A DNA stretch of 64,000 bases, taken from the NCBI RefSeq assembly GCF_021023085.1, contig NZ_PGCK01000001.1, positions 248,001 to 312,000 of the forward strand, read 5' to 3'. Origin of the DNA: Methanooceanicella nereidis (GTDB taxonomy: Archaea; Halobacteriota; Methanocellia; Methanocellales; Methanocellaceae). The notes beneath the pieces are model-generated. The model was given only the letters and a program-made list of their open reading frames with translations, had not been told where the DNA came from and did no database searches. Shown piece after piece: positions 1 to 8,925 of the stretch (positions within the stretch are counted from its first letter, which is position 1; each line of letters starts with the position of its first letter). The translations under genes and the position numbers were made by a program.

Positions 1-217
1 ATATTTATAGGTAATCGAACTCCCAGATAAGGGTTGACCGGATGACTTCATATGCAGCATAATGATAATTTATAATAAAATATGGATAATTCATAAGTAT
101 AAAATTAAAATATTCCATATATATCGACATAATAACAAAAATTTTAATAGGAAAAGCGTCATTCATAATTTAACATTTTGACCATATCAGCCGGATAATT
201 AAAAAACGAGGAGTGCA
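1..217. other. AT-rich intergenic leader upstream of the PocR/PAS kinase
   Basis: No gene is visible here. The stretch is very A/T rich, with TATA-like runs around 110-125 and 55-80 that could serve the downstream kinase. A purine-rich ribosome binding site (GAGGAG, 208-213) lies just before the ATG at 218. The first 40 bases on the minus strand resemble part of a tRNA T-arm but do not pair properly, so no RNA gene is called. Confidence 0.4.
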
Positions 218-2917
218 ATGCAGTACAAGTTTTCAGACCTCATTGACGTCCACAGGCTAAAAGAGTTACTAAATAAATTATATAATATCACAGGCATTCC
301 GGCAGGGATAATTGATAACAACGGCAATGTTATCGTGGAGACTGAATGGCCGGACATCTGTGCAAAGTTCCATAGAGCGAATCCCCTGACTGCGGATCGC
401 TGCCTTCAAAGCGACCTCGACATTATTTCAAATTTGATACAAGGAGAGTCCAGGGAACATAAATGTAAGAACGGGCTATGGGACATAGCGATACCGATAA
501 CCATATCAGGTGAGCGGATAGCCACGCTGTTCATCGGGCAATTTTTCTACGACGATGAGCCTATCGACTTAGACCGTTTCAGGTCCCAGGCGACCGAATC
601 GGGATTTAATATCAATGAGTACATAGAGGCCATTCATAAAGCTCCCGTCCACTCCAGGAAAAAGATCGGGGAAGCCATCGAGTATTATGTCAGCCTTGTC
701 AGCTTCATATGCGAGACCGGCTTAAGTAATCTCAAACATGTGGAGGCCGAGAAAAATATCAGGGATACCAATGAACGGTTTAAGATACTCCTGGAAAACT
801 CATTAGAATGCATCGTTGTTGTCGATAAAACAGGGATAATGAGAGACATATCCCCATCGTTTGAAAGAGTCATGGGCTATGATAAAAATGAGCTCCGGGG
901 AGAATCATGTTTTAAGTTTTTCAAGCCTGATGAATTATCACGCAATATTGAGCTCTTTAAAAAGCTTATGGAAACCCCCGGATGTGATGTAAGGTTAGAA
1001 ACGAGTTTTAGGCATAATGATGGTACCTATCGTATTTTTGAGACAGTGGCCAGGAACTTAATAGACGTGTCTATGATAAACGGTATCGTTATAAATGCAT
1101 ATGATATTACAAATATAAAAAAGACAGAAGAAGCTCTTAAAATGACGGAGGAGACTTTCAGGGTCATTACGGAGAACATGAGAGACGTTATCAGCCTCCG
1201 GGACCGCGATGGAAAATACATCTACATAAGTCCCTCGGTAAAGACATTACTTGGATATGATCCTGAAGAGCTTATCGGCAAAGACCCGCATTATTTTGTG
1301 CATCCGGACGACATGGGGAGTGTTCCAAAGAATCATGTCGAGCATTTATTTAGCACAGGAAAAGAATTCACCATAACCTACAGGACCAGGAAAAAGTCCG
1401 GTGAATATGTGTGGTTTGAGACCATAATGCAGCCCATAATGGATGATAAGGGTGACATGGTCGGTTTACAAACTTCCTCGAGAGACATATCAGATAGAAA
1501 AAAAGCAGAGGAAGAGATAAAAAGGTCAAAACAGATCATGGAAAAGATCATTTCGAGCCTGAATGAAGGAATATTCATCATAGACCCGGAGAACAGGAAA
1601 ATATTAGATGTAAATAAAAAAGGCGAAGATATATTCGGCTATTCCAGGGATGATCTCGTAGGTAATAATCTCCTGTTTTTAAATATGGATCATAAAAAGT
1701 ATGAGCAACACAAGAAAAATTTCTTTGGAAGTAAAGATTTAATTGATTTTGAGACGCTGATGCAAAGAAAGAACGGGGAAATATTTCCTGCCGAGCATCT
1801 AATAAGGCCATTATACAACGATGAAGGAAAAATGGAGAGCGCGATAGTAGTTATCCGGGATATTACGGAGCGTAAAAAAGCTGAGGAATCCATAATTGAG
1901 AGCAAGGAAAAATTCAGGAACATATTTGCCTCGTCTCCGATAGGCATCGCGCTTTACAACGAGAACGGTGAGCTTATAGAGTGTAACGATGCCGGTAAAA
2001 AAATATTTGGCATAACGGATGTATCACAATTAGGCGGGCTCAGATCATTGTACGATGCGTTTACACCTGATGATTGTAAGAACAGGATATTTAGCGGACA
2101 TATGGTGAAATATCAGGTGGACGTCGATATCAATAAGTTAAAATATCAAAATCCGGAGAATATCCCGGGAGCCAAAAACATAAAGATCGAAGTCACTGTC
2201 AAGCCTTTATTTATAAAGACCAGATCCATTCCCGACTATTATCTCGTCCTCGTCGAAGATATCACTCAAAGGATAATGGCCGAGGAAAAGATAAAGTCCT
2301 CATTACAGGAAAAAGAGCTACTTTTAAAAGAGGTCCATCACAGGGTCAAAAACAACATGCAGGTCATTTCGAGTATGCTCAATCTTCAGGCCAACTCGAT
2401 CAATGATCCTGTGATAGATGAAATGTTCAAGGATAGCTGTAATCGTATAAGGTCGATGGCGCTCATCCATGAAAAACTATACATGTCCAGTAATTTGGCG
2501 CAGATAGACATGGCCGACTATCTTAGAAGCCTTACGACACACCTGATAAGGTCATCGGGTAAGGACCGTATCGACTTAACGATAAATACCGATAAGATAT
2601 TCCTTGACATTGATACTGCCATACCATGTGGCCTGATCGTCAATGAGCTTATATCGAACTCCTTAAAACATGCGTTTACCGGTAATACGGGAGGGGCTAT
2701 TAAAATCGACTTTTATAGATCAGGGGATAAGTCGATGGTCTTGTCCATTGAAGACAATGGAGCTGGCATTCCGGAAAGCATCGATTTCCGGAACACGATA
2801 ACACTGGGACTGCAGCTTGTTAATTCCCTGGCAGAGCAACTGAGAGGCACTATTGAGCTTATCAAAAACCCCGGGACCAGGTTTATCATAAGGTTTGACG
2901 TGAAAGCCGAAAAATGA
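218..2917 (+). CDS. PocR/multi-PAS sensor histidine kinase (HisKA_2 type)
   Basis: A soluble sensor kinase of 899 residues with no membrane segments. Residues about 5-170 look like a PocR sensory domain (Cys-containing, with the pattern CAKFHRANPLTADRC), a fold known to bind small hydrocarbon-type ligands or metals. Four PAS domains follow at roughly 183-300, 312-432, 442-556 and 565-690. The dimerisation/phosphotransfer region is of the HisKA_2 (HWE-like) type, with EVHHRVKNNMQ around residues 705-715 supplying His707/708. A C-terminal HATPase has an N-box (NELISNSLKHA) and a G-box (DNGAGIP). ATG start with GAGGAG upstream. No response regulator is adjacent, so the output partner is unknown. 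The next gene is convergent. The kinase assignment is firm; the ligand is unknown. Confidence 0.92.
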   Translation: MQYKFSDLIDVHRLKELLNKLYNITGIPAGIIDNNGNVIVETEWPDICAKFHRANPLTADRCLQSDLDIISNLIQGESREHKCKNGLWDIAIPITISGERIATLFIGQFFYDDEPIDLDRFRSQATESGFNINEYIEAIHKAPVHSRKKIGEAIEYYVSLVSFICETGLSNLKHVEAEKNIRDTNERFKILLENSLECIVVVDKTGIMRDISPSFERVMGYDKNELRGESCFKFFKPDELSRNIELFKKLMETPGCDVRLETSFRHNDGTYRIFETVARNLIDVSMINGIVINAYDITNIKKTEEALKMTEETFRVITENMRDVISLRDRDGKYIYISPSVKTLLGYDPEELIGKDPHYFVHPDDMGSVPKNHVEHLFSTGKEFTITYRTRKKSGEYVWFETIMQPIMDDKGDMVGLQTSSRDISDRKKAEEEIKRSKQIMEKIISSLNEGIFIIDPENRKILDVNKKGEDIFGYSRDDLVGNNLLFLNMDHKKYEQHKKNFFGSKDLIDFETLMQRKNGEIFPAEHLIRPLYNDEGKMESAIVVIRDITERKKAEESIIESKEKFRNIFASSPIGIALYNENGELIECNDAGKKIFGITDVSQLGGLRSLYDAFTPDDCKNRIFSGHMVKYQVDVDINKLKYQNPENIPGAKNIKIEVTVKPLFIKTRSIPDYYLVLVEDITQRIMAEEKIKSSLQEKELLLKEVHHRVKNNMQVISSMLNLQANSINDPVIDEMFKDSCNRIRSMALIHEKLYMSSNLAQIDMADYLRSLTTHLIRSSGKDRIDLTINTDKIFLDIDTAIPCGLIVNELISNSLKHAFTGNTGGAIKIDFYRSGDKSMVLSIEDNGAGIPESIDFRNTITLGLQLVNSLAEQLRGTIELIKNPGTRFIIRFDVKAEK

Positions 2918-2940
2918 GGCTAGTGACATATCCACATGGC

Positions 2941-3960
2941 CTAATTAAATGATAATCCGTAAAATGCTTTCAATACCCTGATAGCATTTAATGTGACCCA
3001 TTTACCGGGCTTGTTTTTCCTTTCTATGTTTACCAGGAAACGTCCGTTAAAAGTGTTTTCTAAAGACCATCTTCCATGCTCATCCTGCTTTGAGACGATA
3101 AGGTCTATCGCCTCTTGCATCCTTTCATCCTTATAGCCGAGCCCGGCCAGAATGCCGGATATTTCCAGGACGTCGGTATTCCACATTAGCGGGAACCCGA
3201 ACCTGAGCCAGTCAGGCTTTGATATTTCTTTTATGTCGTGGCTTTTCTTAAAGATGTGATGCATCAATAGATATTCGGCAGCATTTTCAATAGTCTTATT
3301 TGCCGCCTTCGTCCTTTTATCTTCAGGGATCTCCGATAATGCCTTAAGAGATTTTATAACGCCCATATGGCAGGTATGCTTACCCCAGCAGATCTCGAAC
3401 CGGTCATAAGGCCATCCCTCAGGGGGCCTGTTCTCGCCATCATCGAATCTCTGGTATTTAGTTATCCAGCCTATGCCACGCTTCACCCTGGAGTCGGACA
3501 GGTATCCGAAACGAATAAGCCCCCATACCATATTCCCTGTCAGGCAAGGCAGTATCCTGTCCCTGTCGCCTGCTCCGCTCTTACCGCTAATATATGAGAA
3601 GCCGCCGCTTTCCGGGTCCTGTGACCTGCTTAGAATGAACTCGCAAGCGTTTTTAATGCGCTCATCTTTGCCGTCAGCGCCCAATCCCGCTAAAACAATG
3701 AACTGCCATACGGTACCCTTATATTTTGACCGCATGTAAAAATCGCCGGGTACTCCCCAGTAGCCGCCTTTTTCTTGCTTTGATAGTATTTTGGGAATAA
3801 CGCCGGTATCCATTATCCTTGCTTTTGCATCCCTGACTTCGGCATCCTTCTCCGGCCGGTCCAGGATGTCCCTGAGAGTAAAATATCTTACTGAAGGGTC
3901 ATCCGCCTCAAGAAGCCACTCGACAGGGCTCTCGTTCAGGACTGCGCTCCAATGGCTCAT
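2941..3960 (-). CDS. squalene-cyclase/prenyltransferase-like alpha-alpha toroid repeat protein
   Basis: About 339 residues with repeated helical blocks containing GG.W and GRW signatures (for example KGGYWGVPGDF, ESGGFSYI, EHGRWSLENTF). These resemble the prenyltransferase/squalene-oxidase repeat that builds an alpha-alpha barrel. No signal peptide or membrane segment is visible. I do not see the DxDD catalytic motif of true cyclases, so enzymatic function cannot be assigned. The ATG at 3960 is chosen over an upstream TTG at 3978 because GAGGGGG sits about 10 bases before it. The gene lies directly downstream of the PAS-GAF kinase on the same strand and is probably cotranscribed with it. A role in sensing or in binding an isoprenoid is only a guess. 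Confidence 0.75.
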   Translation of the reverse strand: MSHWSAVLNESPVEWLLEADDPSVRYFTLRDILDRPEKDAEVRDAKARIMDTGVIPKILSKQEKGGYWGVPGDFYMRSKYKGTVWQFIVLAGLGADGKDERIKNACEFILSRSQDPESGGFSYISGKSGAGDRDRILPCLTGNMVWGLIRFGYLSDSRVKRGIGWITKYQRFDDGENRPPEGWPYDRFEICWGKHTCHMGVIKSLKALSEIPEDKRTKAANKTIENAAEYLLMHHIFKKSHDIKEISKPDWLRFGFPLMWNTDVLEISGILAGLGYKDERMQEAIDLIVSKQDEHGRWSLENTFNGRFLVNIERKNKPGKWVTLNAIRVLKAFYGLSFN

Positions 3961-3981
3961 CGATGACCGCCCCCTCAAATC

Positions 3982-5436
3982 TCAGCCCTTTACCGGGCCG
4001 GCCATGAAAGTTATCACGGCACGGGCTCCCCTGGACGGATTCCCCGGGATTCGGTCCTCGATCCAGATCCTTCCGCCTTCTTTGTTCACTATCCTTTTCA
4101 CAAGATAAAGGCCTATGCCAGCACCCTTGTTCCTGAGAGAGTCTTTTCCGCGGCGGAATACTTCGGATTTAAGCTCGTCAGGTATGCCCGGGCCGTTATC
4201 GGCTATCTCAAGCCTCCTTGTCCCGGTCCGGTCTTTCAATATACGGATGTCTATGTCCACGGAAGGTAGTTTAGAGTGTTTTATACTATTATTAAGGACG
4301 TTGTAGATAGCTTCTTTGAATAGCGGGCTTACCATGACCTTAAGGTCTTCGTGAGGCGTGATCTTAAAACTGACCTTTTTATTGACCGAGATCGCAAAGT
4401 CCTCAGCCTCAGGTATGGCCTTCCTGATCGCTTCGTCAAGAGAAATCTTTTTGGCGCCTTCCGCCTGGGACATTATGTCCTTAATATTTTCTATCATCTC
4501 ATTGTTTCTCTTTACTATGCGTAGTGCTTCCCGGATATAGCCCCTTGAGACGTCCATGCTCGCAGTGCCGGTCATTTCAAGGTATTTGCTTATCATCATA
4601 TTATTATCAAGTGTCTTTAGCCCTATGATGTCCGCATACAGTCCGGCCTCATCCGCTGCTGTGGCCAGTTCATCTTCCTTCAGCCGAACGTTTAGAGATA
4701 CGGCTACCTGATTACAAAGTGTCTGTAGCACTTCAAGGTCATCGGCCAAAAGCTCCCTGTTATGGAATACAGTGAGAGTGCCTACGAGCTTGTCATGGTC
4801 CAGCAAGGGCGTGACAACGATGAACTCTCCGCCAATTCTCTCGATGGCTTTTTTAGCGGTCGGTAAATATGCATAGTCCTGGATGGTCGTGACCATCTGT
4901 TTACGATGATAGGCGCTCCGTCCGGCCATTCCAAGAGAATCGGGTGCTATCGGCTGTACTCCTATCATGGATTTCAGCTTTTCTGTCCAGCCTTTGCTGG
5001 ATACGACTTCCAGCTCGTCGCCCCGCGCGACGAAGCCCGCGATACCCATATATGCGTAAGTATCCTTAATAAGCCAGAGAACTTTCTCAAAAAATTCTTT
5101 TGTCGTTTTGGTCTGCGTGGAATATTTTGATATCTCGACCAGTGTCCTCATCAGGGTTACGTTCTGTAGAACGACAATATCGCCTATTTTTTCGCCCCGG
5201 ATATTGTTCGTCGAAAAGCACTCCGCCTTAAAGTGCCTTCTTCTGCCCAGCTTATCCCGGTCCTCAAATACTGCTCCCGGCCTGCATAAAAGGTCCGGGC
5301 CGGGAAAAAGCTCAGTGAACGTAGAGCCGAGCACGGGTGATCTGTGGGAAAAGTAATCGATAAAAACAGAGTTAGCCCATATTATCGTTCCCGTTTGATC
5401 CAGTATGCACGTGCCCTCTCCAGGTGTTATTTCCAT
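3982..5436 (-). CDS. PAS-GAF sensor kinase homologue with atypical H-box
   Basis: A soluble protein of 484 residues. A short PAS domain (about 5-95) is followed by a GAF domain (about 105-250), a helical dimerisation segment (about 255-340) and a HATPase domain (about 350-480). The ATPase has intact N-box (YNVLNNSIKHS) and G-boxes (DNGPGIP, GAGIGLYLVK). In related archaeal kinases the dimerisation helix reads roughly DIIGHDI with the phospho-acceptor His. Here residues 269-279 read DIIGLKTLDNN, so the His is absent. It may bind ATP without autophosphorylating, or use a different acceptor. The squalene-cyclase-like gene follows within 25 bases. No response regulator is nearby. Confidence 0.87.
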   Translation of the reverse strand: MEITPGEGTCILDQTGTIIWANSVFIDYFSHRSPVLGSTFTELFPGPDLLCRPGAVFEDRDKLGRRRHFKAECFSTNNIRGEKIGDIVVLQNVTLMRTLVEISKYSTQTKTTKEFFEKVLWLIKDTYAYMGIAGFVARGDELEVVSSKGWTEKLKSMIGVQPIAPDSLGMAGRSAYHRKQMVTTIQDYAYLPTAKKAIERIGGEFIVVTPLLDHDKLVGTLTVFHNRELLADDLEVLQTLCNQVAVSLNVRLKEDELATAADEAGLYADIIGLKTLDNNMMISKYLEMTGTASMDVSRGYIREALRIVKRNNEMIENIKDIMSQAEGAKKISLDEAIRKAIPEAEDFAISVNKKVSFKITPHEDLKVMVSPLFKEAIYNVLNNSIKHSKLPSVDIDIRILKDRTGTRRLEIADNGPGIPDELKSEVFRRGKDSLRNKGAGIGLYLVKRIVNKEGGRIWIEDRIPGNPSRGARAVITFMAGPVKG

Positions 5437-5648
5437 ACATATAGACAGGTCATGTTATCCATATTAAATTTTTATATCGGCAGCATAGAAATTATAAAAA
5501 TTTCAATGTTCAAAATGATCGGCCAGTTTAGATTTTCCGGGTCCGATTGAATATTTTTTATGATTATAAAAAGATCCACCTACAGGAAAATTTAAGATAA
5601 CATGGCGCTTACACAATAATTACGATCAATTTTGGGGGATGGGGAGAT

Positions 5649-5780
5649 ATGGATATATTAAGCATATTAGGCACGGAAAGAGCTCGAAAAGTCCTTGGAG
5701 AGAGCCTGGTGCCGATAGCGGTCATAGTGCTTCTGGGACTATGGTCTTTTATCGTCATCCTGAGTACAGGCTTCCAGTGA
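5649..5780 (+). CDS. 43-residue single-span membrane protein (small ORF)
   Basis: An ATG at 5649 opens a 43-codon frame ending at TGA 5778-5780. The product starts MDILSILGTERARKVLGESL and continues into one hydrophobic helix (VPIAVIVLLGLWSFIVIL) near the C-terminus. A strong purine-rich ribosome binding site (GGGGGATGGGGAG) lies immediately upstream, which argues for translation. Short single-span proteins of this kind are often subunits or modulators of membrane complexes. No family is recognised. A second small membrane ORF follows on the same strand. Confidence 0.55.
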   Translation: MDILSILGTERARKVLGESLVPIAVIVLLGLWSFIVILSTGFQ

Positions 5781-5858
5781 TATTAAGAGACTATATAATC
5801 AGGAGTTTTGCCTGAAAAGTATTTTAACTTAGTTAGCCCACAGTCTGATCGAGCCCAT

Positions 5859-6020
5859 ATGGAACGATTTTTTACGATACTTAGATATACGCCAGTAGCA
5901 TTCGCATTGCTCGGCTTTTCACTCATGCTGGCAGAACGCTTCACAGAAGGAGCGCTCTCACTTATACTATCCGGAGTGCTGGGCGTGGCTATCATGAAGT
6001 CATATAAAAAGGAAAAATAG
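5859..6020 (+). CDS. small two-helix membrane protein
   Basis: About 53 residues from the ATG at 5859 (MERFFTILRYTPVAFALLGF), with two hydrophobic helices and a basic C-terminus (KSYKKEK), consistent with a small inner-membrane protein. A TTG at 5808 would give 70 residues; AGGAG lies only two bases before that TTG, too close for a normal ribosome binding site, so the start is uncertain. It follows the 43-residue membrane ORF by less than 80 bases and is convergent with the TRAP permease. No family is recognised. The overlapping minus-strand ORF at 5783-6031 looks like a shadow. Confidence 0.4.
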   Translation: MERFFTILRYTPVAFALLGFSLMLAERFTEGALSLILSGVLGVAIMKSYKKEK

Positions 6021-6033
6021 AGATCAGCCACGA

Positions 6034-8250
6034 CTATTTGTTGAAAACGGTCATGCTGGACATCATCTTCTTGATACCGTCCATTGTGCTGCCTTCAGGG
6101 CCCGAAAGTATCCTTGCCTTATGCAGGATGGCCACTGTTATCAGCACTGTCACTCCGAAGACAGCTCCCGGGATGTTGGGGAATATCAGCGAAAGTGCCG
6201 CAACGAACAGGATAATTCGTTCTATCGTCTTCGTATGGGTGAACAGGTATCCGGATAATGCTGCCTGCAGACAGATTATACCAACGAACACGGTGGCAAT
6301 ATCGAACAGTGCTGAGCCTATCGACCACGGGTCGTTCCAGTCGATGCCGAGCAGCAGTATCGCCGGCGAGTATATGAACGCGAACGGCACGAAGAATTTA
6401 TTCAGCGATATCTTAAAAGCCTCGATACCGGTCCAGAACTGGTTGGAGTTAGATATTCCGGACGCAGCGTAAGCAGCCAGTGCGACGGGCGGAGTGATAT
6501 CCGCGACCACACCATAGTAAAGGACGAACATGTGGACTGCCAGCACAGGTATGATAGACCCGTCAGGAAGGCTCATACCAAGTATGGCCGGGGCTGCCAT
6601 CGTGACCAGGACGATATAGGTCGCGGTCGTCGGAAGGCCCATTCCAAGTATGATGCATGCGATAACCGTAAGGATAAGGGCTATGAAAAGCACTCCGCCG
6701 GAGATCGAACCTACCAGGGCCGCTATTTTAAGGCCGAGCCCGGTCAGCGTAGCGATGCCCGATATGATCCCCGCGCTGCCGCATGCGAGTGCGACGCCTA
6801 AAGAGCTCTTTGTACCGTCTTCAAGCGCACCTTTGAAATCTTTCAGGTACATGCCTTCGACGATGAGGTCTTTACGTACGAAGTTAACCGCAAGGACAAA
6901 AAGTATTGTCACCAGGGAGCCATAGAATATGGCATCCATGTTCGAGGCGTTTATGGCCGCCCTTGATAGTAAGTATACGACAGGGAACGGTATTATAAAT
7001 GCGGACACATCAATGTAGCGCCTCTCTTTTAACAGCCTCCACAGGTCAGGGATATAGCTGCATAATATAACAGCGAGCAGGCTGAAGAAGGCTGAATACA
7101 TTATTGTGAGCTTAACGAAGAGTAATAGGACCAATAGTAATATGACAGGGATGCACATGTATCCCCTGGTCCTCATGAGTTCCCGGACGTCAGGAAGCTC
7201 GGACTTAGGCACTGACTTCAGCCCGGCTTTGCCTGCCTCAAGGTGGGCCATGATCCAGAGCCCGAAGAAGAACGCGAATGCTGGTATCGCGGCTGAAACG
7301 ATAATATTGTTATATCCTATCCCGGTGAACTCGACCATTATGAAAGCCGCGGCCCCCATGACTGGAGGCATGATCTGGCCTCCGGTCGAGGATGCTGCTT
7401 CCATTCCCCCGGCAAATTCTTTCCTGTAACCGGCCTTTTTCATCAAAGGTATCGTAAATACTCCGGTGGTTACTGTATTGGCTATCGAGCTGCCGTTTAT
7501 CATGCCTAAAAATCCTGATGCCAGGATGGCGGTCTTGGCAGGGCCTCCTTTCCGGTAGCCGGTAAGGCCGTATGCAAGATTTATGAAAAACTCTCCTGCA
7601 CCGGAGTGTTTCAAGAACGCTCCGAACAGTATGAAAACTATGACATAAGTCGCTGATATGTAGAGCGGTACGCCGAACACGCCCTGGTCGGTATACCATA
7701 TGTGAGAGATGATCCTTTCAAAGCTATATCCCCTATGGGCGAAAATACCTGGAAGGTAAGGACCTACGTACGCGTATAGAAGGAAAAGGCCCGATAATAT
7801 GCTCAGTGCTACGCCCACGGTACGCCTCGTGGCCTCAAGGACGAGCAATATGCCTATCGCTCCGACAAGCAGGTCCAGGTCGGTCTCGATGCCGGCCCTC
7901 ATGATGATGTTATCGTAGTCATAGATCCAGTAAAGACATACAAATGCGCTCAGGGCAGCGAACGCCAGGTCATATACAGGGATCCGGTCCATTGACCGTT
8001 TTCCGCTGAGGACTTTCTTCGATATCGGGTAAATAGAGAACGCGAGCACGAGCATGAACATCAGGTGCATCGAAAGATGAAGCTGATATTTTGGCATATG
8101 CCACGCCGCGTATAAATGATAAAGAGAAGATATTATCGCGAAAGCAGAAACTACCAGTAAAGCCCATTCTCCAAGGCTACGGAAATTAGAGTATTTCGCT
8201 TCCAGCTCGTCTATCTCCGAATAATCCAGCTTGGCTTCTTGATCGCTCAT
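6034..8250 (-). CDS. TRAP transporter fused permease (4TM-12TM, TAXI type)
   Basis: A membrane protein of 738 residues with about 16-18 predicted helices. The N-terminal third resembles the small DctQ-like subunit and the rest the large DctM-like subunit, a fusion typical of TAXI-family TRAP systems. Conserved glycine-rich stretches include GGQIMPPVMGAAAF (around 295) and GMGLPTTATYIVL (around 545), characteristic of the large permease. It would import an organic anion such as a dicarboxylate or amino acid using an ion gradient; the substrate cannot be read from sequence. A TATA-like element on the minus strand (about 8375-8384) suggests its own promoter in the 168-base gap behind the DUF1850 gene. 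It forms one transport unit with the two genes upstream. Confidence 0.93.
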   Translation of the reverse strand: MSDQEAKLDYSEIDELEAKYSNFRSLGEWALLVVSAFAIISSLYHLYAAWHMPKYQLHLSMHLMFMLVLAFSIYPISKKVLSGKRSMDRIPVYDLAFAALSAFVCLYWIYDYDNIIMRAGIETDLDLLVGAIGILLVLEATRRTVGVALSILSGLFLLYAYVGPYLPGIFAHRGYSFERIISHIWYTDQGVFGVPLYISATYVIVFILFGAFLKHSGAGEFFINLAYGLTGYRKGGPAKTAILASGFLGMINGSSIANTVTTGVFTIPLMKKAGYRKEFAGGMEAASSTGGQIMPPVMGAAAFIMVEFTGIGYNNIIVSAAIPAFAFFFGLWIMAHLEAGKAGLKSVPKSELPDVRELMRTRGYMCIPVILLLVLLLFVKLTIMYSAFFSLLAVILCSYIPDLWRLLKERRYIDVSAFIIPFPVVYLLSRAAINASNMDAIFYGSLVTILFVLAVNFVRKDLIVEGMYLKDFKGALEDGTKSSLGVALACGSAGIISGIATLTGLGLKIAALVGSISGGVLFIALILTVIACIILGMGLPTTATYIVLVTMAAPAILGMSLPDGSIIPVLAVHMFVLYYGVVADITPPVALAAYAASGISNSNQFWTGIEAFKISLNKFFVPFAFIYSPAILLLGIDWNDPWSIGSALFDIATVFVGIICLQAALSGYLFTHTKTIERIILFVAALSLIFPNIPGAVFGVTVLITVAILHKARILSGPEGSTMDGIKKMMSSMTVFNK

Positions 8251-8374
8251 ATTATCTAAAAACCCCTGTAACTTGTAGGATCAGCCAGATATACATCATT
8301 GTTATGCTATATCATATCAATTGAAGTTGTATACGGGCAAACGATGGAAATTATTAGTAAAAAGTAACCAATAG

Positions 8375-8384
8375 CATATAAATC
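8375..8384 (-). promoter_or_regulatory. TATA-like element for the TRAP permease
   Basis: Reads GATTTATATG on the minus strand, in the gap between the DUF1850 gene and the permease. Transcription would start near 8355, giving a leader of about 100 bases. Inferred from position and composition only. Confidence 0.35.
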
Positions 8385-8418
8385 TTTTGTAAAACGAAAA
8401 TAGCCGCTAATAATCAAA

Positions 8419-8907
8419 TCAAATGCTTGAAAGCAAGGATTTAAGAGCGTAATTTTGCTCAATAGTTAAAATAAATTGTTTTCCTTCCGGAATAAGTGAA
8501 TATATGGGATATTTATTTTCATGAATAATAATATAATGCTTTGGTATATCGCCAGTCATATAGCTGATACTGTCAAACGTTTTATTGATATTGTCTATTA
8601 AAAAATAGCCGTTCCCATCATACGTGACATTGAACGTATCGTCGGAAGGTAATCCCGCCCCCATCGAGCCATATATTGTCCGGGTCAAGAGTAACTTACG
8701 ATCCCGCCCAACCTCAAAGTACTCGATATCAGGCACCTTTTCTACCGAATGAGTAAACCCGACCAGGATGACATCGCCGGGCTTTACAGGCTCGTAAAGG
8801 ATAACGCTACCATCTTTTTCTTTTACGACCGCGACCATGCCGGTAGGCAGGAAAGAAACAAGTAAAGCTGATAGCACCAGCATTAAAAAAATATGTTTTT
8901 TAAACAT
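8419..8907 (-). CDS. DUF1850-family exported protein, TRAP-associated
   Basis: A protein of 162 residues with an N-terminal hydrophobic helix (FLMLVLSALLVSFLP) that is a signal peptide or anchor, followed by a compact extracytoplasmic domain. The motif GFTHSVEKVPDIEYFEV (around 50-66) is the hallmark of DUF1850, a family repeatedly encoded between TAXI binding proteins and their fused permeases. Here it lies exactly there, 18 bases downstream of the binding protein. Its molecular role is not established; an accessory part of the transporter is the natural inference. No clear ribosome binding site precedes the ATG, suggesting coupling to the upstream gene. Confidence 0.8.
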   Translation of the reverse strand: MFKKHIFLMLVLSALLVSFLPTGMVAVVKEKDGSVILYEPVKPGDVILVGFTHSVEKVPDIEYFEVGRDRKLLLTRTIYGSMGAGLPSDDTFNVTYDGNGYFLIDNINKTFDSISYMTGDIPKHYIIIHENKYPIYSLIPEGKQFILTIEQNYALKSLLSSI

Positions 8908-8925
8908 AAAAAAGAGGAAAAGGCA

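Noticed and set aside
1-45. tRNA-like T-arm on the minus strand
   Set aside because: The T-loop-like GTTCGATT lacks the required pairing base after it, and no acceptor or anticodon arms can be formed.
5783-6031. Minus-strand ORF of 82 codons
   Set aside because: Overlaps the small membrane ORF region and the start has no ribosome site; composition looks like an antisense shadow.
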